Part shown: positions 51,219 through 59,448 of the stretch, piece after piece
How the letters are laid out: every line of letters starts with the position of its first letter
Numbering within the stretch: the first letter of the stretch is position 1
Assembly: GCF_002799155.1 (NCBI RefSeq)
Contig: NZ_NERD01000002.1
Coordinates: forward strand, 62,001-126,000
Direction: 5' to 3'
DNA length: 64,000 bases
DNA from: Stenotrophomonas maltophilia
GTDB lineage: Bacteria > Pseudomonadota > Gammaproteobacteria > Xanthomonadales > Xanthomonadaceae
Notes under the pieces: model-generated
What the model was told of the DNA's origin: nothing
The model's database searches: none
The model's input: the letters and a program-made list of their open reading frames with translations, nothing else
Made by a program: the position numbers and the translations under genes

Positions 51219-53099
51219 TTGTGGGCCTGAGACGACGTAGCCTGCGTTGGCAACAAGGTCCGGCAGCAACTGCATGACCGGATCAAGTGCATTGTCGTTG
51301 TCCAGCTCACTGGGATAGCAGTGCGCATCCAGTAGTGACCGCAGCGCCGACGCTCGCAGCCACATCGTGCCTACTGTCTGCGGCTTAGGGGCGTCGGCCA
51401 TCCCCAGCCGCGCCGCCCAGCGGAGATGACTGCGCGAAACGACGATTGCCTCCTGAGTGGATGCCGCGAACATGCCCAGCGCAGGTTGCTCATCGAACTG
51501 TTGAAGCACAGCGTCGAGATCGGCCGTCCCTGGTAGCTGCGGTCTTGCCTCGCCGCTTCCGCGGAGGTCCAGCCAGCAGGCCAGCAACGATGGATCCGGA
51601 CCGAAAGCCTCCAGAACCTGCACGATGCTGGACAAGGCATTGTCAGCATGGCCGATGATATCGGCCGCAGCGTCATGAGGGCGCTGCGCCATTGGAATGA
51701 AAACACGGTAGCTCACGCCCAGGTCGCTTGCGGCCTCACAAGCTGTAGCGATCAACCCGGGATCATCAATGAGAACCAGCAGGCAGGCCCGCAGGGGGGA
51801 AGCGGGCGGAGCCGGGGACAGCGCTTGGCGCGTCGCGTCAAGCCAGGCATGCCCAAGCCGGGCATCCGGCTCCAGCACGGCACCTTCAGCCCACTCGTTC
51901 CAGGCGTTGATGAACACCATTCGCTGTGCCTGCGGTGCTGCAGACAGGCGCTCATGGATCGTGGTGCGCAACCAGTCGCGGTAGCCACGGGGTGAGGCGT
52001 GCAGGTACACGCGGCCGCGGCCGGAACGACGCGCCTCGTTGTCCCAGCCCGGGTTCACGCCGGGATAGAGCGGATAATCCGGCAGCGGCCGCGCTGCGAT
52101 TTCTGCAGCCAGTTCGCGCCAGTCGCGTACATCGCCGTTGAAGGCAGGATTGAGCAGCCACTGTTGTGCCGACAACGAGCGCGGGTTGCTCATGTTCGGC
52201 GGGAATTCGACGGCGGCATCGAAGCCGATATCGCGCGGATCCGGTCGCTCGAAGCCCTGGACGTAGGCCAGATGGATCTCACCGACACCGTTGTCGCGGC
52301 ACCAGCGACGCCAGCGCTCGGCAGTCGCACGGGCGTCGGGCAGCAGGTTCGGGCGATAGACCAGCAGCATCGGCCGACCCTCGACTTTCAATGCACGGCG
52401 GTCGAGCAGGTAAGGCGCTACATGTGCGATGAAGGCCAGATCGTCCTCTGCGCTGTGCTGCTGGCCGATCAGGATGTCGTCGTCGCGGCCGTCCCAGCGT
52501 CGTGCCCAGTTCTCGTTGGCCCAGCACAGGCAGAACGGCAGGTCGATGCTGTCATCCGCCAGCCATTGACGCAGCGGATCCTCCATCAGGGTGCGGCCGC
52601 TGAACCAATAGTAGTAGAAGCAGAATGCGCCGATGCCGTGTTCCGCAGCCAAGCGTGCCTGGTCACGCATCACCTGCGGGTTGCGCAGGTCATAAAAGCC
52701 GAGGTCGGCCGGTAGGCGGGGTTGGATGTGGCCCTCGAACTGCGGCAGGGCGCGGGTCACGTTGCGCCACTCGGTAAAGCCCTTGCCCCACCAGGCGTCG
52801 TTCTCTGGGAAGGTGTGGAACTGCGGCAGGTAGAAAGCAACCAGCGTCGCCGGCATGGGCGACGGCAATGCTCCCTCGCGCCAGGGTACGTGGCCGATCG
52901 CCGGCTCGTCGGCACGCCAGCGCAGCTGGGCCCTGGCGCGGGCGCTCCCCTCATCCTGCTGTCCCTTGGGCGGCGGCGGCACCCAGTCGCCATGCCGTGA
53001 CAACAGCCGGGTGCGCAACCGGTCGCGCTGCGCCTGCGGCAACGGCAAGGCCCGGAACACGGCGCGCAGCAACGGGAACAGCGACTGGCGCAGGCTCAT
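51207..53099 (-). CDS. WbsX-like (glycoside hydrolase 99-like) glycan protein
   Basis: A 630-residue protein. The middle part (about 80-430) matches the GH99-like/WbsX domain found in O-antigen and capsule loci: VAFYLPQFHTFPENDAWWGKG, EWRNV, FCFYYYWFSGRTLMEDPL, CWANENWARRWDG, FINAWNEWAEGAVLEPD. The last 190 residues form an additional domain without recognised motifs. Related domains are mannosidase-like by fold, but WbsX proteins are thought to act in polysaccharide assembly. There is no signal peptide. It stands outside the main LPS locus, as a single gene. Confidence 0.8.
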   Translation of the reverse strand: MSLRQSLFPLLRAVFRALPLPQAQRDRLRTRLLSRHGDWVPPPPKGQQDEGSARARAQLRWRADEPAIGHVPWREGALPSPMPATLVAFYLPQFHTFPENDAWWGKGFTEWRNVTRALPQFEGHIQPRLPADLGFYDLRNPQVMRDQARLAAEHGIGAFCFYYYWFSGRTLMEDPLRQWLADDSIDLPFCLCWANENWARRWDGRDDDILIGQQHSAEDDLAFIAHVAPYLLDRRALKVEGRPMLLVYRPNLLPDARATAERWRRWCRDNGVGEIHLAYVQGFERPDPRDIGFDAAVEFPPNMSNPRSLSAQQWLLNPAFNGDVRDWRELAAEIAARPLPDYPLYPGVNPGWDNEARRSGRGRVYLHASPRGYRDWLRTTIHERLSAAPQAQRMVFINAWNEWAEGAVLEPDARLGHAWLDATRQALSPAPPASPLRACLLVLIDDPGLIATACEAASDLGVSYRVFIPMAQRPHDAAADIIGHADNALSSIVQVLEAFGPDPSLLACWLDLRGSGEARPQLPGTADLDAVLQQFDEQPALGMFAASTQEAIVVSRSHLRWAARLGMADAPKPQTVGTMWLRASALRSLLDAHCYPSELDNDNALDPVMQLLPDLVANAGYVVSGPQRQP

Positions 53100-53217
53100 C
53101 GGGCGGGGCCTCGCGACAGAGGACGGTAGGACGGGATCAGCATCTGGGCAACGGTCATGGCGCCATTTTCGGTGCTGGCGGCCATGACGGCAAACGGCGG
53201 CGTGCTAGCGTGTGACC

Positions 53218-53805
53218 ATGCTGTTCCCCCACGACCTGCCCGATGCCGATGTCCTGCACCTGCCGGGCTGGCTGGCTGCGTCCGACGCCGACCAGCTGCT
53301 GTCCTCGCTGCAGGCCGAGGTGCCCTGGGAAACCCATCGCATCCGCATGTTCGGCAACTGGGTGGACTCGCCGCGGCTGAGCTGCTGGATCGGCGACCCG
53401 CAGGCGCGCTACCGCTACTCCGGTGCCGAGTTTGTGCCACACCCATGGGCGCCCGTGTTGCAGGCCGTGCGCGGGCGCCTGGAAGCGGAAGGCCACGGCC
53501 GCTTCAACAGCGTGCTGCTGAACCGCTATCGCAGCGGCGGTGACTACATGGGCTGGCACAGCGATGACGAGCCAGAGCTGGGGCCGGCCCCGGTGATTGC
53601 TTCGCTGAGCCTGGGCGCTGCGCGCCGATTCCTGCTGCGACGCCGCGACGAACCGGCGCGCAAGGCCGAATTCGTGCTGGGCCATGGCGACCTGCTGCTG
53701 ATGGCCGGACAAACCCAGCGCTTCTACCAGCACGCGCTGCCGAAGATGGCGCGGGTGCAGGGCGAACGAATCAACCTGACCTTCCGCTGGATTACGCCGC
53801 GGTGA
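53218..53805 (+). CDS. AlkB-type 2-oxoglutarate/Fe(II) dioxygenase
   Basis: A 195-residue protein of the AlkB family, closer in layout to the short ALKBH2/3-type enzymes. Iron ligands H114 and D116 (WHSDDE) and H172 (FYQHALP) and the 2-oxoglutarate arginines R184 and R190 (RINLTFR) are all present, as is NSVLLNRYRSGGDYMGWHSD. It should remove alkyl groups from DNA bases (or RNA) by oxidation. ATG 53218 was chosen; a GTG six bases upstream is possible. It is divergent from the WbsX-like gene. Confidence 0.92.
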   Translation: MLFPHDLPDADVLHLPGWLAASDADQLLSSLQAEVPWETHRIRMFGNWVDSPRLSCWIGDPQARYRYSGAEFVPHPWAPVLQAVRGRLEAEGHGRFNSVLLNRYRSGGDYMGWHSDDEPELGPAPVIASLSLGAARRFLLRRRDEPARKAEFVLGHGDLLLMAGQTQRFYQHALPKMARVQGERINLTFRWITPR

Positions 53806-53811
53806 CCAAGA

Positions 53812-53853
53812 AGGGGTCAGAGCCCTTTCCGGCAGGAAAGGGCTCTGACCCCT
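53812..53853. terminator. 19-bp palindrome (GGGGTCAGAGCCC type) after the AlkB-like gene
   Basis: Arms 53812-53830 and 53835-53853 pair perfectly around GGCA. There is no T-run. It sits between convergent genes and is probably a shared terminator or a repeat-family member. Confidence 0.65.
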
Positions 53854-53861
53854 GCGACGCG

Positions 53862-54503
53862 TCAGCGCTTGGCCGCCGTGGCGTCGTTCTGCCCGCTCAC
53901 CAGCGTCCAGCCCACCACGTCCTGCGCCAGCTGCTGCAGGCCGCGCTCGAACGCGGCGGCCACGGCTGGCACGTCGGTGCTGCCCACCGGCTGCGATTGG
54001 CGGAAGGTGCGGTCGGCCACCACGCGCTGGTCGGCGACGTGGATCAGCTTGGCGTTGACTTCGATCACCACGGTTGGCGTAGCCTGGCCCTGGTAATCCG
54101 ATTCAAATCGGCGCACGTCGGTGGACAGCTTGTAGTCGGCACGGATGCCGGCGGCCACGCGGGCCACGCCACGGATGCGGCCGGAATCCTCGAACCCGCG
54201 CAGCAGGGTGTCTTCGATCATGTCGGTGGCCGGCTGCGCCCAGCTGGCACCCTTGTAGATCTCCATCTGCGACGGTGTGGGGCGCACATTGATGCGCGGG
54301 CTGTCGACCATGCGCGCGGCGCTGGGCTTGGCCAGCACCAGCTGCCAGCTGGCCTGCGGCCACGCCGGGTCGGCCTTCACCTGCACGGCGGGCGAGTACA
54401 GCGTCACCGCGGTCTTCTCGCTGCTGCCAAGAATGGAACAGCCGCCCAGCAGGGAGACCATCGAAGCGGCCAGCAGCAGGCGCGGAAGGGTGGTCGGGCT
54501 CAT
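53862..54503 (-). CDS. ABC-type transport auxiliary lipoprotein (PqiC-like)
   Basis: A 213-residue outer-membrane-directed lipoprotein with signal peptide and lipobox LLGG-C (Cys about residue 22). The body matches the ABC_trans_aux (PqiC/YmbA) type: SPRINVRPTPSQMEIYKGASWAQP, VVIEVNAKLI. It is the last gene of a four-gene MCE operon; its start overlaps the MCE gene stop (ATGA). It probably receives lipid at the outer membrane. Confidence 0.85.
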   Translation of the reverse strand: MSPTTLPRLLLAASMVSLLGGCSILGSSEKTAVTLYSPAVQVKADPAWPQASWQLVLAKPSAARMVDSPRINVRPTPSQMEIYKGASWAQPATDMIEDTLLRGFEDSGRIRGVARVAAGIRADYKLSTDVRRFESDYQGQATPTVVIEVNAKLIHVADQRVVADRTFRQSQPVGSTDVPAVAAAFERGLQQLAQDVVGWTLVSGQNDATAAKR

Positions 54504-55426
54504 TTGGGTTCGAACTCCTTCGGTGCGTCGCGGCCCAGCAGGTAGCGCGCGGGATTGTTCTCGAGACGGTCGCTGACCCGGCGCAGGTCGCGGATCAGGC
54601 CGCGCAGTTCGGTCAGCGTCGGGCCCAGCTGGCCAAGGCCATCATTGGCGAAGCTGTTGATCGCGGCGCGGTTCTCGCCGAGGATCGAATCGGCGTTGCC
54701 AGCGGCCGAGTCGAGCTTGGCCAGGGTAGCGTCGAGCTTGTCGATGATGCCCGGCAGCTGCTGCACCAGGTTCTTGTCCAGGCGCTCGATGGTGCCGTTG
54801 GTGGTCTTCAGCGTGGTGTCCAGGCTGCGTGCGGCATCGCGCGCGCTGAGCAGCAGTGCCTGGGTGCCTTGGTCACGGTCGGCCAGGCCGCCGCTGATCG
54901 TCTCCAGATTGGCCAGCGTGGCGTTGATCGAGGCCACGTTGCGGTCGCTGAGGATCTGGTCCATGCGCTCGACGATGCGGTTGGCGACGTCGGTGATGTT
55001 CTGCAGCGCGGAAGGGGTGGTCGGGATGATCGGTGCCGGGTCCTTGTTGACCGTGGTCAGCGCCGGTGACTGCGGCGTGCCGCCACTAAGCTGGATGATC
55101 GACGGGCCGGTCAGGCTGGTGATCGCCAGCTTGGCGCGGGTATCGGTCTTGACGGGTGTCGTCGAGTTCAGGCGGATGCGCGCGACCACCTGGCGCGGGT
55201 CGTCCGGCACCAGGTTCAGTTCGGTGATCGAGCCCACCGCGATGCCGTTGTACTGCACCGGGCTGCCCACCGACAGCCCGGTCACCGCTTCGCGGAAGAC
55301 CACGCGGTATTCCTGCCAGGTGCGGTCGGAGGAGTATTTGGCCGCCCACAGGCCGAAGGCCAGCAGGGCCAGGCCGGTGATCAGGGTGAACGCGCCGATC
55401 AGCACGTAGTTGGCTTTGGTTTCCAT
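54500..55426 (-). CDS. MlaD-family (MCE) substrate-binding protein
   Basis: A 308-residue protein with one N-terminal transmembrane helix (about 8-30), an MCE domain (about 38-120; GLSVGSPVQYNGIAVGSI, ITSLTGPSIIQLSGG) and a long helical C-terminal part (about 140-290). MCE proteins form hexamers that carry lipids across the periplasm. The long helical tail is more like PqiB/LetB-adjacent or Mce tunnel forms than plain MlaD. Confidence 0.9.
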   Translation of the reverse strand: METKANYVLIGAFTLITGLALLAFGLWAAKYSSDRTWQEYRVVFREAVTGLSVGSPVQYNGIAVGSITELNLVPDDPRQVVARIRLNSTTPVKTDTRAKLAITSLTGPSIIQLSGGTPQSPALTTVNKDPAPIIPTTPSALQNITDVANRIVERMDQILSDRNVASINATLANLETISGGLADRDQGTQALLLSARDAARSLDTTLKTTNGTIERLDKNLVQQLPGIIDKLDATLAKLDSAAGNADSILGENRAAINSFANDGLGQLGPTLTELRGLIRDLRRVSDRLENNPARYLLGRDAPKEFEPK

Positions 55427-55429
55427 GGC

Positions 55430-56257
55430 TCAGGCACTCTCGATCTGTTCGCCACGCGCGGCGCGCGCGCGGGGTCCGTGGAAGTATTCCTGGATCCACG
55501 GATGATCCAGTTTCTCGATGTCCGGCAGCGGCGCGTTGGCCACCACCTTGCGGTCGGCCAGCACGGCGACGCGGTCGCAGATGGCGTACAGCGTGTCCAG
55601 GTCGTGGGTGATCAGGAACACGGTCAACCCCAGCGCTTCCTGCAGGGTCTTGATCAGGCGGTCGAATGCCGCCGCGCCGATCGGGTCGAGGCCGGCGGTG
55701 GGTTCGTCCAGGAACAGCAGCGGCGGATCCAGCGCCAGCGCCCGGGCCAGGCCGGCGCGCTTGCGCATGCCGCCGGACAGCTGCGAGGGCAGCTTGTTGA
55801 TCGCGTCGGCGGGCAGGCCGGCCAGTTTCACTTTCAGCAGCGCCAGTTCGTAGTGCCAGCGTTCGGGCAGTTCGCGATGGTGTTCCTTCAGTGGCACCTG
55901 CACGTTCTCGCCCACGGTCAGCGACGAAAACAACGCGCCGTCCTGGAACAGCACGCCGGTGTTGCGCTCGATGTGCAGGCGGCTCTCGGCATCGTCGGCA
56001 CGCGCATCGCGGCCCAGCACTTCGATCCGGCCCTCGTCGGGCGTGCGCAGGCCAAGGATCGAGCGCATCAGCACCGACTTGCCAGTACCGGAGCCGCCGA
56101 CCACGCCCAGGATCTCGCCGCGGCGCACGTCCAGGTCCAGGTCTTCGTGCACGGTCTGGCTGCCGAAGCGGTTGACCAGGCCACGCACGCGGATGGCCAG
56201 TTCGTGGCCGTCGCCATCGTGCATGTCGAGGGTTTCGGGGAGGGCGGATGTGCTCAT
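55430..56257 (-). CDS. ABC transporter ATPase, MlaF-like
   Basis: A 275-residue ATPase of the MCE/Mla lipid transporter. Walker A is GGSGTGKS, signature LSGGMRKRAGLARAL, Walker B LLFLDEPTAGLD, and the H-loop lies in ITHDLD. The ending (WIQEYFHGPRARAA) is typical of MlaF. It lies one base after the permease stop. Confidence 0.93.
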   Translation of the reverse strand: MSTSALPETLDMHDGDGHELAIRVRGLVNRFGSQTVHEDLDLDVRRGEILGVVGGSGTGKSVLMRSILGLRTPDEGRIEVLGRDARADDAESRLHIERNTGVLFQDGALFSSLTVGENVQVPLKEHHRELPERWHYELALLKVKLAGLPADAINKLPSQLSGGMRKRAGLARALALDPPLLFLDEPTAGLDPIGAAAFDRLIKTLQEALGLTVFLITHDLDTLYAICDRVAVLADRKVVANAPLPDIEKLDHPWIQEYFHGPRARAARGEQIESA

Positions 56258-56258
56258 G

Positions 56259-57380
56259 TCACCAGTCCATGTGCATGAACCACAACGCCGCGAAGGCGTC
56301 GATGATGATCACCAGCGAGATCGTCTGCACCACGCTGGAGGTGGTGCGCTCGCCGACCGACTGCGCGGTGCCCTCGACCTTCAGTCCTTCCAGGCAGCCG
56401 ATCAGGCCGATCACCAGCGCGAACACCGGCGCCTTCGACAGGCCGACCAGCATGTGCCGCACTTCCATCGTCTCGTGCATGCGCGCGATGTACATCTTTG
56501 GCGGGATGTCGAGGTCGAACGCGCCCACGGTGATGCCGCCGGCCAGGCCGGCGACCATCGCGATGAAGGTCAACAGGGGCAGGGTGACCAGCAATGCCAG
56601 CAATCGAGGCAACACCAGCAGGTCGACCGGGTCCAGGCCCAGCGTGCGCATCGCATCGATTTCCTCGCGTGCCTTCATCGCACCGATCTGCGCGGTGAAC
56701 GCACTGGCGGTGCGGCCAGCCAGCACGATGGCGGTCAGCAGCACGGCAAACTCGCGCAGGAAGGCGATGTTGACCAGCTCGACCACGTAGATCTCGGCGC
56801 CGAAGTCACGCAGGATGGTCGAGCCGAGGAAGGCGATCACCGCACCGACCAGGTAGGACAGCAGCGCCACCAGCGGTACCGCGTCCAGCCCCACCTGCTC
56901 CATCTGGTGCACGGTGGCGGTCAGCCGGAAACGGCGGGGTTCCTTGACCAGCCGGGCCGCCTTGACCAGGTTCTCGCCGAGGAAACTGCACAGCGCCTTG
57001 ATGTTGTGGCCGGTGGTGTGGACGCTGACGCCCAGCCGTTCCAGCGCGGCCAGCACGCCGAAATCGCGCTTGGGCTTGGGCCGGTCGTCGGCCACTTCCT
57101 CGATGGTGCACACCAGCGCCTGGTGGTCCGGGCGGAACTGCAGTGCGTCTTCGTGCAGATCGGCACGATGTGCCACGCGCAGTACCTGCAGCACGCCAGC
57201 CGAATCCAGCTGTTCGATACCGGTGGCATCGATGCCGGTTAGCGTATCGGGAACGCCGTGCAGGACCTCGGCCGCGGCCAGCGCGGTCTTCAAGGTCCAG
57301 GTGCCGGACAGGCGGATCAGGCCCGGGTCGTGGGCATCCTGTTCGAGCTGGGGGGCGTGGTTCGGGGTCACTTGGGCCAT
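56259..57380 (-). CDS. MlaE-like permease with N-terminal STAS domain
   Basis: A 373-residue fusion. The N terminus (about 10-105) is a STAS-like domain (LIRLSGTWTLKTALAA, IDATGIEQLDSAGVL), equal in role to separate MlaB. The rest (about 130-373) is the MlaE permease with five hydrophobic segments and the signature FTAQIGAMKAREEIDAMRTLGLDP. ATG 57380 was chosen; the frame is open further upstream. It is the first gene of the operon permease - ATPase - MCE - lipoprotein, a second-type MCE system complete without a soluble MlaC. Confidence 0.9.
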   Translation of the reverse strand: MAQVTPNHAPQLEQDAHDPGLIRLSGTWTLKTALAAAEVLHGVPDTLTGIDATGIEQLDSAGVLQVLRVAHRADLHEDALQFRPDHQALVCTIEEVADDRPKPKRDFGVLAALERLGVSVHTTGHNIKALCSFLGENLVKAARLVKEPRRFRLTATVHQMEQVGLDAVPLVALLSYLVGAVIAFLGSTILRDFGAEIYVVELVNIAFLREFAVLLTAIVLAGRTASAFTAQIGAMKAREEIDAMRTLGLDPVDLLVLPRLLALLVTLPLLTFIAMVAGLAGGITVGAFDLDIPPKMYIARMHETMEVRHMLVGLSKAPVFALVIGLIGCLEGLKVEGTAQSVGERTTSSVVQTISLVIIIDAFAALWFMHMDW

Positions 57381-57471
57381 TCGGGTCGCAGCATAACCGT
57401 TCTGTATCGGGCTTCGCGTCGAACTCGGATGAATTTCTCCGGTGGGCCCAGCGTAGGTAATACTACGGCGC

Positions 57472-58731
57472 ATGTCCGCAGACGCTCACACGATCCCCAC
57501 GCCCCAGGCTACCTACGCACAGCGCGTGGCCTTTGTTTCCGAGATCGCCGGACGCCTGCACAGCTATGGCACCACGGCCCAACGCCTGGAAGCGGCGGTG
57601 GTGGCACTGGCCCGCCAGCTCGATCTGGATTGTGAACCGTGGTCGAATCCCACCGGTATCATCCTCAGCTTCAGCGATCCGGCGCAGGCGATCGGCTCCA
57701 GTGACATCACCCGCGTGATCCGCCTGGCGCCCGGTGAGAACGACCTGCACAAGCTCAGCGTCGCCGACCATATCGCTGAGGAAGTGTCCAACGGGCGGAT
57801 GAGCATCGCCCAGGGCCATACCGCGCTGCGCCAGCTGGACAAGGATCCGGGCCGACGCGGCAAGCTGCGCACCATCCTGTCGTTCAGCCTCGGCGCGGCC
57901 GGCGTGGCGGGTATGTGGAAGCTGCCGTGGCTGGACATTGCCACGGCCGGTGTCATCGGCCTGATGATCGGCCTGCTCGGCATGGTCACCGACCGCCGCC
58001 CGGCCACCCGCGAAGCCGCCGAGGCACTGGCCGCGCTGCTGGCCGGCTTGGTCGCCACGCTGGTCGCATCCTTCATCGGTGCGCTCAACCTCAACACGGT
58101 GATCATCGCCTCGCTGGTGGTGCTGCTGCCCGGCATGTCGCTGACCAATGCGGTCAACGAGCTGGCCAGCCAGCACTGGGTGTCGGGGACCGCGCGCTTT
58201 GCCGGCGCGCTGACCACCATCATGAAGCTCAGCGTCGGCGCGATGATCGCGGTGACCCTGGCCGACGTGTTGGGGCTGGACCCGGTGGTCCGCGCCACGC
58301 GGCCGCAGGGGCCATGGGTGGAGTGGGGCTCGCTGCTGACCGCAGCCTTCGCCTTCGCGATGCTGTTCAAGGCCAACCGCCGCGATTACCCGTGGGTGAT
58401 CGCCGCCTCGGTGGCCGGTTATGCGATCTCCAAGTTCGGTGGGCACGCCTGGGGCGCGCCGGCCGGCATTTTCCTGTCGGCGATGCTGCTGACTGCCGGT
58501 GGCAATCTGTTCGGCCGCCTGGTCGGGCGTCCGGGCGCGATCATCCGCCTGCCGGGCATCATCATGATGGTGCCCGGCAGCACCAGCCTGCGCGGCGTGC
58601 TGACCCTGGTCCAGCAGCAGGACGTGGGGGCCGGCCAGAGCGTGTTCCTCACCGTGCTCAACGTGGTGATGGCGCTGGTGGCCGGCCTGCTGTTCGGCAA
58701 CCTGCTGATGCCCGCTCGCAAAACCCTGTAA
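57472..58731 (+). CDS. Threonine/serine exporter ThrE family protein
   Basis: A 419-residue membrane protein with a soluble N-terminal part (about 1-130) and about ten hydrophobic segments arranged as ThrE (about 15-260) plus ThrE_2 (about 275-415). Typical segments are FVSEIAGRLHSYGTTAQRLE, VVLLPGMSLTNAVNELA and MMVPGSTSLRGVL. Family members export threonine and serine. It is divergent from the MlaE-like gene. Confidence 0.87.
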   Translation: MSADAHTIPTPQATYAQRVAFVSEIAGRLHSYGTTAQRLEAAVVALARQLDLDCEPWSNPTGIILSFSDPAQAIGSSDITRVIRLAPGENDLHKLSVADHIAEEVSNGRMSIAQGHTALRQLDKDPGRRGKLRTILSFSLGAAGVAGMWKLPWLDIATAGVIGLMIGLLGMVTDRRPATREAAEALAALLAGLVATLVASFIGALNLNTVIIASLVVLLPGMSLTNAVNELASQHWVSGTARFAGALTTIMKLSVGAMIAVTLADVLGLDPVVRATRPQGPWVEWGSLLTAAFAFAMLFKANRRDYPWVIAASVAGYAISKFGGHAWGAPAGIFLSAMLLTAGGNLFGRLVGRPGAIIRLPGIIMMVPGSTSLRGVLTLVQQQDVGAGQSVFLTVLNVVMALVAGLLFGNLLMPARKTL

Positions 58732-58756
58732 TCGCCCTCTGGGCTGCTTCCTGTGG

Positions 58757-58777
58757 GTGTGGACCGTTGGTCCACAC
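58757..58777. repeat. SMAG-like palindrome
   Basis: GTGTGGACC-GTT-GGTCCACAC, a perfect 9-bp stem, variant of the REP type seen at 12.5 and 46.3 kb. It lies between the convergent ThrE-like and H-NS genes. Confidence 0.75.
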
Positions 58778-58793
58778 ACCTTTCCGGGACATG

Positions 58794-58820
58794 AAAAAAC
58801 GCCGGCGTTCGCCGGCGTTC
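58794..58820 (-). terminator. Rho-independent terminator of the H-NS family gene
   Basis: AACGCCGGCG and CGCCGGCGTT form the stem. The minus strand then has six T. It lies 23 bp after the stop. Confidence 0.85.
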
Positions 58821-58842
58821 TTCAGTGCATCCCGATCCGGCC

Positions 58843-59226
58843 TCAGGCCTTCTTGATCAGGAAATCTTCCGGCTTCTTGTTGCCCTTGGCGGTCAGCTCG
58901 GCCATCCAGCGCGGCTGCTTGCCGCGGCCGGTCCAGGTTTCCTTGGGGTTGGCCGGGTTGCGGTACTTCGGGGCCACCTTGCCCAGCTTGCGGCCGGCGG
59001 TCTTCGACGGGGCCTTGGCAACCTTGGCGACCTTGCGCGCGCGCGGGGCCGGGGCGTCGCCGAACAGTTCCTCGATGGTGTAACCCTCGGTCTTGGCCAG
59101 CTTGGTCAGCTGGGCGCGAACCTTGGTGATCGGCCGGCGCTTGGCGACGATGGTCTGCTGCTTCTTCGCGGTGCGGATCAGGGCGCCCAGTTCGCGCGCC
59201 GACAGGCCGGTCAGGTCAATGCTCAT
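58843..59226 (-). CDS. H-NS family nucleoid-associated protein
   Basis: A 127-residue basic protein. The N-terminal helical part (about 1-55) mediates oligomerisation, then comes a Lys/Ala/Pro linker. The C-terminal DNA-binding domain (about 85-115) shows KYRNPANPKETWTGRGKQPRWM, written here across its core TWTGRGKQPRW, the H-NS family motif. Such proteins silence AT-rich acquired DNA; the lower-GC LPS island would be a plausible target (inference). GGAG lies upstream of the ATG, and a terminator follows. Confidence 0.9.
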   Translation of the reverse strand: MSIDLTGLSARELGALIRTAKKQQTIVAKRRPITKVRAQLTKLAKTEGYTIEELFGDAPAPRARKVAKVAKAPSKTAGRKLGKVAPKYRNPANPKETWTGRGKQPRWMAELTAKGNKKPEDFLIKKA

Positions 59227-59412
59227 TTACGGTTACTCCGGAAACTAATAAGTGGACGGGACGAGCCAGTCCATGGCGTCGGCGGACAGAATAGAGATGA
59301 ATTAATCCAAGCACAAATGCAGGAAGGACATGCCGTGGCGGCATGCCGACGCTGTTGCGGTGATTTTGACCGGATTATGTCCGCTGCAATATTGGCCCGC
59401 GCTGGCGCAGGC

Positions 59413-59444
59413 AAAAAAAAGACCGGGGCAGGCCCCGGTCTTTT
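59413..59444 (-). terminator. Rho-independent terminator of proS
   Basis: GACCGGGGC (59421-59429) pairs with GCCCCGGTC (59432-59440). The minus strand follows with eight T. Confidence 0.92.
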
Positions 59445-59448
59445 CATG

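Noticed and set aside
57463..58779. Minus-strand frame of 438 codons opposite the ThrE-like exporter
   Set aside because: Its composition is His/Gln/Arg-rich as in antisense shadows, while the plus-strand product has clear exporter helices.
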